DNA from: Calvatia gigantea
Lineage: Eukaryota; Basidiomycota; Agaricomycetes; Agaricales; Lycoperdaceae
Direction of reading: 5' to 3'
Length of the DNA stretch: 64,000 nucleotides
NCBI GenBank assembly: GCA_025093985.1
Contig: JACAAK010000005.1
Location: 496,001 to 560,000 of the forward strand
The notes under the pieces are model-generated. The model worked only from the letters and a program-made list of their open reading frames with translations. It was not told the DNA's origin and did no database searches. Every line of letters starts with the position of its first letter. The first letter of the stretch is position 1. Below are positions 58,473 through 64,000 of the stretch, one piece after another. Made by a program: the position numbers and the translations under genes.

Positions 58473-60282
58473 ATGGCACCAACCCAGAAGAACTATAAGA
58501 AGGGAAAGAAAGCGGCCATTGTAGCCTCATCCCCCTCTCCTTCCCTCTCTTCAATCTCTTCCCTTTCTACAAAAAACAATTCCCCAGTCAGAAAAGCCCA
58601 TTCTCTCCCCTCATATTCCTATATCCTACCCTCCCACTGTCACACCTGTGGGCCACGAAACCCCAATTCTCCCCACTGTCCAAATTAATGAACTGCTCGA
58701 AAAGCCCATTATCACCCTCCCAAATGCCGTCTTCACCAAAGACGAGCTCCAACAATTCGCAGACCAGAACAAACAATTCTGGGTCGACGTCTTCGTTGGC
58801 CCAGACTGCGTCTACATTCCCCCCTCCACCGAATCATCTCCCAGTACCCCCTGGGATAGACTCACCTACCCAACAAGAATGGGAAGCAGCTCCGCTGTAT
58901 TCCAACTTCATCCCCAGCAGCCAGACGTACCAAATCCATCCAACAACCCCGAGCCAAGAGACCAGCCAGTCTCTTTCTCCAGCGTCGTCACTGGAGCCAC
59001 TCCCCATACCGCCACCTACGATACAAAATCAACCCCACAACGGCTCCTCTGGTCGCCAAAACCAAAGTACGTCTACCCAATCCGGGCTGACAACCCCACC
59101 CCAACACTCCCCTCGGAGCGAGCTGGGATCCCGAAATCTGTTAGGGCAGAACTTCCTGTCCTCGATCAACAATACATTCCCCCCTCTACCGCCGGCCCCT
59201 CTCCAAAGTCCCCCACAACTACCACTGTCAATCCGAAACCCCCCAGGTCAGCCTGGGACGAACTACACCCCACTGAACACTCGGCCGCGGGTTACATCGC
59301 AGCCAACCCATCCGACCGAGACCCCGACAGGCGAAGCAGCTTCTCCCCCGAGCCCCCCTCTGCGAATGATAGACCTTCGCCCATGGAGTTATGGGCTAGA
59401 ACTGATTTCTCATCTGAGGGATCCCTCTGCACGATGGTCCTCAAGGGAGGCCATCGAACTCGCTTCCGCACCGAATATCTACATAATGCCAATCAGCGAA
59501 ATCACTGGCACTTTATCTGCGATGCCATTTCACAGCTCGAACATCTTTCTCGGGATTATGAGCATGCTACCGATCGAGTGGCCTTATTTATCCAGGCATC
59601 ACGAAGCCTTGGATTACCTCAAGCTTACGCCTGCTACCTCAACGAGCATAGCGTTAAGCCTATCCCACCCAACCAGCGAACTGGCCCTTCTAAGGTCAGA
59701 CCACACCAACGAGCCGATTCCCCCACGAGAGACTCCTCCCCCGAACTGCATGTACCTTCCCCATCCACATCTCTCCCATCCAGACGGACAAATCCCACCC
59801 GAACGATTCAAAACGGCCATACACAACTTAATGGGCCAACTGGACCAACTGCTAAGCCTCCGAAGCCTATTCGAAAACCCCTCGGTCCTAACTCAGGACG
59901 AGGAAGAACCCCAACCCAACCCCGAGCTATGAACGACCCGAATTTCGACCCAAAAGCCTTTTGTGAAAAATGTGCCAAACTCCATCTCCCTGCTGTAGGT
60001 CACTGGGCCAGTAATTGTGCCTATACCACCTGCCCCATCTGTCGAAAAACCCGCCCTGGCCATTACCGCTGGACCTGTCCCCAATACTTCTGCCGACTCT
60101 GCGAAACTCTCAACCCGAAACACAAACCAGAAGATTGCCCAAAATACGTCGACCACATCCAAGCCGTTGAAAATATGAAACAACGTTTCCAAGGGCAAAT
60201 CTTGGAAAACCCTCGTGATGCCTTCAACGACGAATATTATGATGACGGGGTATCTTTGGACTATTCAGTCTTATCCGCGTAA
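58473..60282 (+). CDS. Gypsy B extra ORF after pol, with three zinc-knuckle-like motifs
   Basis: 62 bp after the pol stop, an ATG opens a basic Ser-rich frame (MAPTQKNYKKGKKAA; 58,473-58,688). A 544-codon frame in another register (58,648-60,282) follows and overlaps it by 40 bp, so a frameshift or intron joins them, or the ATG at 58,648 is the start. Residues 30-60 (NELLEKPIITLP, FTKDELQQFADQNKQFWVDV) look folded; a Pro/Ser-rich linker and a second folded stretch (about 250-345) follow. Near the end lie C-x2-C-x9-H-x4-C and two C-x2-C-x6-H-x4-C motifs (about residues 437-500), variants of the gag knuckle. It has no signal peptide or membrane helix, so it is not an envelope protein. No premature stop occurs. 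A 414-codon frame (58,688-59,932) overlaps it in a third register. Confidence 0.65.
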
Positions 60283-60299
60283 ATTTCGGAGTAATTTAC

Positions 60300-60314
60300 C
60301 TAGAGACGGGCTAA
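60300..60314. other. Polypurine-tract region before the Gypsy B 3' LTR
   Basis: The sequence agagacgggctaa immediately precedes the 3' LTR; a short purine run (agagacggg) is present, weaker than the tract of Gypsy A. Confidence 0.4.
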
Positions 60315-60944
60315 TGTTATGAACTTACCACACCCCCAGACTCTCCGAACTAACGTATTAACCTTCTGTATAGACCTTCCATTCTTTTTGTCCTGTATAC
60401 CCTGGTCCGTTCTTTATTTATTCACCACATGTACTTCTACCTTTGCTTCTTATGATTCATTCTGAATCATGTTCCTGTTTCATCTTCATCTTTTCCCATC
60501 ATTGTACTTCTCCTTACCTGACTCTATCTTCTTATGACTCATACTCGTTCTTCTGTATTCATCTCACCTATCCCTATGATTCCTTAGATTACCAATTAAC
60601 CCATAGTAGTTCTCATTGACTCATATCTACTTACTACGTAATCTCTCATCGCCTATTCGTAGCTAGTATATAAACCTTAAGTAGTACTTTGTATTACTTC
60701 AGGTTATTCTAGTAACAAGCTTCCTTATCTTCGCTCGTCTGCTACAAGGCTAACAACCTTGGGGACTGCAGTGACACTTAACTCGGACTTCTCAGGCAAG
60801 CATGAGCTTCTACTCGAGGGAGCGATCCGAAGCCTGCACAGAAATCATTGAGACTTGTCGAATACTCCTGGGCTATAGCGTTGAACCTCTCCCTGAGTGG
60901 AGACGATCTGGGCCCGGTTGCGAAGTAAGGTAACGCACGTAACA
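60315..60944 (+). repeat. 3' LTR of Gypsy B
   Basis: 630 bp from TGTTATGAAC to CGCACGTAACA, followed by the target copy gacca. Confidence 0.93.
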
Positions 60945-63902
60945 GACCACGCAATTGAGCTCATCCCAGGTGCTGACCCAAAGGGCTGCAAGGTATACCT
61001 GCTCTCACCCACCGAGCAGTCACAGTTAGACGAGTTCATCCAGGAGAACCTCTCGTCCAGCCGCATCCGCCCCTCTAAATCCCCCATGGCTTCACCTGTC
61101 TTCTTCATCAAGAAGAAGGATGGATCCCTCTGCCTTGTTCAGGACTACTGCGCTCTCAACGCCCTCATGGTGAAGAACAAGTACCCTCTCCCACTCATAT
61201 CCAAACTCATCACACAACTTCGCGGAGCCAAGTACTTCACCAAACTGGACATTCGGTGGGGATTCAACAATGTGCAGATTAAGCTGGGTGACGAATGGAA
61301 GGCTGCATTCCGGACAAATCGTGGGTTATTTGAGCCACTCGTCATGTTCTTTGGCCTCACCAACAGCCCTGCCACCTTCCAAACTATGATGAACGACATC
61401 TTCCGCGAGCTCATCATGGAGGGTGTGGTCATGGTATACATGGACGACATACTGATCTTCACGAAAACCGTTGAAGAGCACCGAGAGGTCACCCGCCGGG
61501 TCCTACAAATTCTTGAACAGTACCAGCTTTTCCTTAAACCTGAAAAGTGCGAGTTCGAGAAGACCCGCATTGAGTACCTTGGCCTCATCATATCAGAGAA
61601 CAGTGTAGAGATGGACCTGGTTAAGGTCACAGAGGTATGAGACTGGCCCGCTCTGGCCAATGTAGGGGAAACGCAAGCATTCCTGGGGTTTGTCAACTTC
61701 TACCACCACTTTGTCCGCGACTTCTCCCATGTAGCCCACCCCCTCTTTGACCTTACCAAGGCAGATACCAAGTGGAAATGGGGCACCGCAGAAGAAACAG
61801 CTTTCCAAGCACTCAAGAATGCAGTTACCTCCTCCCCCATTCTCCTCTCACCCGACGACTCTGCTCCCTTCCGCGTCAAAGCAGACAGCTCAGACTTTGC
61901 GACAGGTGCAGTCCTCTCTCAGAAGGCGGCGGACTCAGACCAATGGCATCCGGTGGCGTTCTACTTGAAATCCCTCTCAGCAGTCGAACAGAACTACAAG
62001 ATCCACGACAAGGAAATGCTGGCAATCATCTACGCACTAGAAGAGTGGAGGCACTTCCTCGAAGGCACACGCCACCAAGTTGAGATCTGGATGGACCACA
62101 AAAATCTAGAGTACTTCATGTCTGCCAAGAAACTTAACCACCGCCAAGCCTGCTGGTCCCTCATACTCTTCTGCTTTGATTTCCGCTTGCACCACCGTCC
62201 TGGCCGAACCATGGGGAAACCCGATGCACTGTCCTGTAGAGCTGACCACAGCACAGGAGCCCGTGACAACGAGAACATCACCCTCCTCCCTGATGGACTC
62301 TTTGCCATTCGCACACTCGAAGGGATTTCGATGGAAGGAGAGGAGCAGCTCCTGGTAAAGGATATCCGCTCTAGAAACTGTACGGGTGAACAAGAGGAAG
62401 CAGTCGCTAAAGCCGCATGGGAACTCAAGCAGTTGTCAACCAAAACTGTGAGGAGTGCAGAATGGACAGAGCAGGATGGTCTACTCCTGTTCCAAGGGAA
62501 GATATACGTCCCAACAGGCTCTGATCTTAGGCAGAGGATAGTAGCTCTCCACCACAACACAAAGATTGCAGGACATGCTGGGCAATGGAAAACGCTAGAA
62601 CTTGTCTCCCACAACTACTGGTGGCCCCAGATGGCTTGATACATCGGTCAGTACGTCTCTACCTGTGACCTCTGCATGCGCACCAAGCTCATCCACCGTC
62701 CACCGCAAGGAGAACTCCATCTGCTCCCCATCCCTGAAGCCTGCTGGGACACACTTAGTATAGATTTTGTGGTCGAACTCCTGGAATCTGCAGGCTACGA
62801 CGCCGTCATGACAGTGGTGGACTCTGTCTCTAAACGAGCCCACTTTATCCCAACCCACACTACTGTCTCGGCCGAGGGCACAGCGCGGCTCTTCCTCCAC
62901 AATGTCTGGAAGCTCCATGGACTCCCCAATGCCATCGTTTCGGACCACGGACCACAGTTCATCGCTGCATTCACAAAAGAGCTTTACCGACTCTTAGGGA
63001 TCAAGATGGCCACCTCAACCACCTAGCATCCACAGACCGATGGGCAGACAGAGTGGGTGAACCAGAAACTTGATCAGTACCTCCGCCTCTTCATAAACGA
63101 GCGACAGAATGACTGGCACGACCTCCTCCCACTCGCAGAATTCCAACACAACAACCACGTCCATGCTTCCACCCAACACTCCCTCTTCCTCTTAGACACT
63201 GGATGTCACCCGCACATGGGATTTGAGCCACATCAGCTGCACTCGAACATCGAATCAGTCAACGAGTTCATGAAGTGAATGGAGTCGACACTAGAGAAAG
63301 CAAAATCTGCACTGGTCAAGGCGAAAGAAGACATGACCCACTACTACAACCAACGATGTACACCTGCACTCACATACAAGCCAGGCGACAAAGTTTACCT
63401 CGAAGCAGATGACATCCAGACCACCCGCCCATCAAGGAAACTTTCTCACCAACGCCTCAGACCATACGTCATAGACAAGCAGGTCAATGCTAATGCCTAC
63501 CGTCTTTGCCTCCCCCGCTCCATGCAATGCCTCCACCCAGTTTTCAACATTGTTAAACTCACACCCGCACCACCCGATCCAATCGAGAACTGCCGCATGA
63601 AACCCCCATCCAATCCCATCATTGTCAACGAGGAAGAGGAATGGGAAGTCGAAGAAGTCCTTAACAGCCGCATCCACCAAAGACGACTTCAATATCTCAT
63701 CAAATAGAAAGGCTTTGGAACGGAACACAACTCATGGGAGCCAGCCGATGGAGTCCATGCCCCAGAACTAGTCCAGGAGTTCTACCGCAAACAGCCTGGC
63801 GCCCCCCCCCCGCCTCATCCACACACTTACTTTCAGCTCACTTCCCTTCCAATCAGTCCAACACCACACATCAAGACGCTGCGATTTTGGAGGGGGGGTA
63901 GA
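60945..63902 (+). pseudogene. Gypsy A reverse transcriptase, RNase H, integrase and chromodomain (decayed)
   Basis: After the Gypsy B target copy, the frame continues with RT motifs (ASPVFFIKKKDGS, LDIRWGFNNVQIK, FFGLTNSPATFQ, VYMDDILIFTKT), RNase H (KADSSDFATGAVLSQ, IHDKEMLAIIYALEEWRHF), the integrase zinc finger and core (HHNTKIAGH, CDLCMRTK, SIDFVVEL, VSDHGPQF, HPQTDGQTE) and the chromodomain (WEVEEVLNSRIHQRRLQYLIK, KGFGTEHNSWEPA). The YMDD box is intact. Stops: TGA after KVTEV (61,638), TGA after WWPQMA (62,637), TAG after ATSTT (63,024), TGA after EFMK (63,276) and TAG after YLIK (63,705). Several Cys, Trp or Met sit where the family has Arg or Thr. Confidence 0.88.
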
Positions 63903-64000
63903 TGTCAGGGCAACCTCTGACGGTCCCCCCAGACTGCCCCACAACCCTATGCACTCACCCACTCTCAGCCGCGTGGACATGAGTAACAACTGGAGACCCT
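63903..64000 (+). repeat. 3' LTR of Gypsy A, first 98 bp
   Basis: Aligns without gaps to 47,433-47,530 with eight differences, all transitions. The rest lies beyond the window. Confidence 0.88.

Larger units (their letters stand above)
50073..60944 (+). mobile_element. Ty3/gypsy chromovirus Gypsy B, complete, with extra 3' ORF, nested in Gypsy A
   Basis: Complete element of 10,872 bp with a perfect 5-bp target duplication gacca (50,068-50,072 and 60,945-60,949). The LTRs are 630 bp each. Order: gag, protease, RT, RNase H, integrase, chromodomain, then an extra cysteine-rich ORF. A Tc1/mariner element sits in gag. Without it the element is about 9.15 kb. Six differences between the LTRs mark it as much younger than Gypsy A. 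Confidence 0.95.
47433..64000 (+). mobile_element. Ty3/gypsy chromovirus Gypsy A, interrupted by Gypsy B, right end outside window
   Basis: The 5' LTR starts TGTCAGGGCAACC at 47,433 and the 3' LTR starts with the same sequence at 63,903 after the polypurine tract ggagggggggtaga. Between them lie gag, protease, reverse transcriptase, RNase H, integrase and a chromodomain in the same sense. Gypsy B is inserted at 50,073 within pol; across it the protein reads RPWDH then AIELIPGAD without loss. It sits in Copia-2 and its second target copy lies beyond 64,000. Many stops show it is dead. Confidence 0.92.

Noticed and set aside
1..64000. tRNA, rRNA and CRISPR features
   Set aside because: None could be recognised by eye; CRISPR is not expected in a fungal nuclear genome. 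A tRNA scan was not possible here.

Overview
The window looks like nuclear DNA of a mushroom-forming basidiomycete (Agaricomycetes, probably Agaricales). The signs are many short introns of about 48-60 bp with GT..AG ends, agaric-type F-box proteins, a NACHT NTPase, a cospin-like protease inhibitor, a tyrosinase fragment, a degenerate Fe(II)/2-oxoglutarate dioxygenase family, and Ty1/copia and Ty3/gypsy chromovirus retrotransposons. No bacterial-style operons were seen.

Left part (1-26.4 kb) is mostly host genes. In order: the 5' part of a beta-trefoil protease inhibitor (minus strand, running off the window); a decayed APH-like kinase; a 12 kb block holding four overlapping partial copies of POL1, the DNA polymerase alpha catalytic subunit (minus strand, 1,250-13,643), of which none is complete; an F-box fragment fused to the broken POL1 copy; an apparently intact MFS transporter; a flavin-reductase-like protein; a hypothetical protein; an F-box pseudogene; and a well-preserved APC2 (anaphase-promoting complex cullin subunit).

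Middle part (26.2-43.9 kb) is a rearranged mosaic. The last exon of APC2 and its downstream sequence are duplicated 8.2 kb away, next to a truncated tyrosinase. One copy of this duplicon carries a Ty1/copia element (27,207-32,738, 5-bp target duplication caagg), and the other still has the empty site. The copia element itself holds a solo LTR with its own target duplication. A NACHT gene and part of its neighbour, a hypothetical membrane protein, lie in a tandem duplication of 2,680 bp whose two copies appear identical.

Right part (44-64 kb) is a set of nested transposons. A solo LTR has another solo LTR inside it, both with perfect target duplications. Next to it, a copia element is broken by Gypsy A, Gypsy A is broken by Gypsy B (50,073-60,944, two 630-bp LTRs), and Gypsy B carries a Tc1/mariner element with long inverted repeats in its gag gene. 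Gypsy B also has an extra cysteine-rich ORF after pol.

One theme runs through the repeats. Premature stops are mostly TGA at positions where the protein family has Arg, as expected from CpG to TpG change of CGA codons. All seven in Gypsy B are of this kind. This suggests cytosine methylation and deamination of transposons rather than Neurospora-type RIP. The repeated partial gene duplications are either real recent rearrangements or assembly artefacts (for example from a dikaryon), and the sequence alone cannot decide between these.
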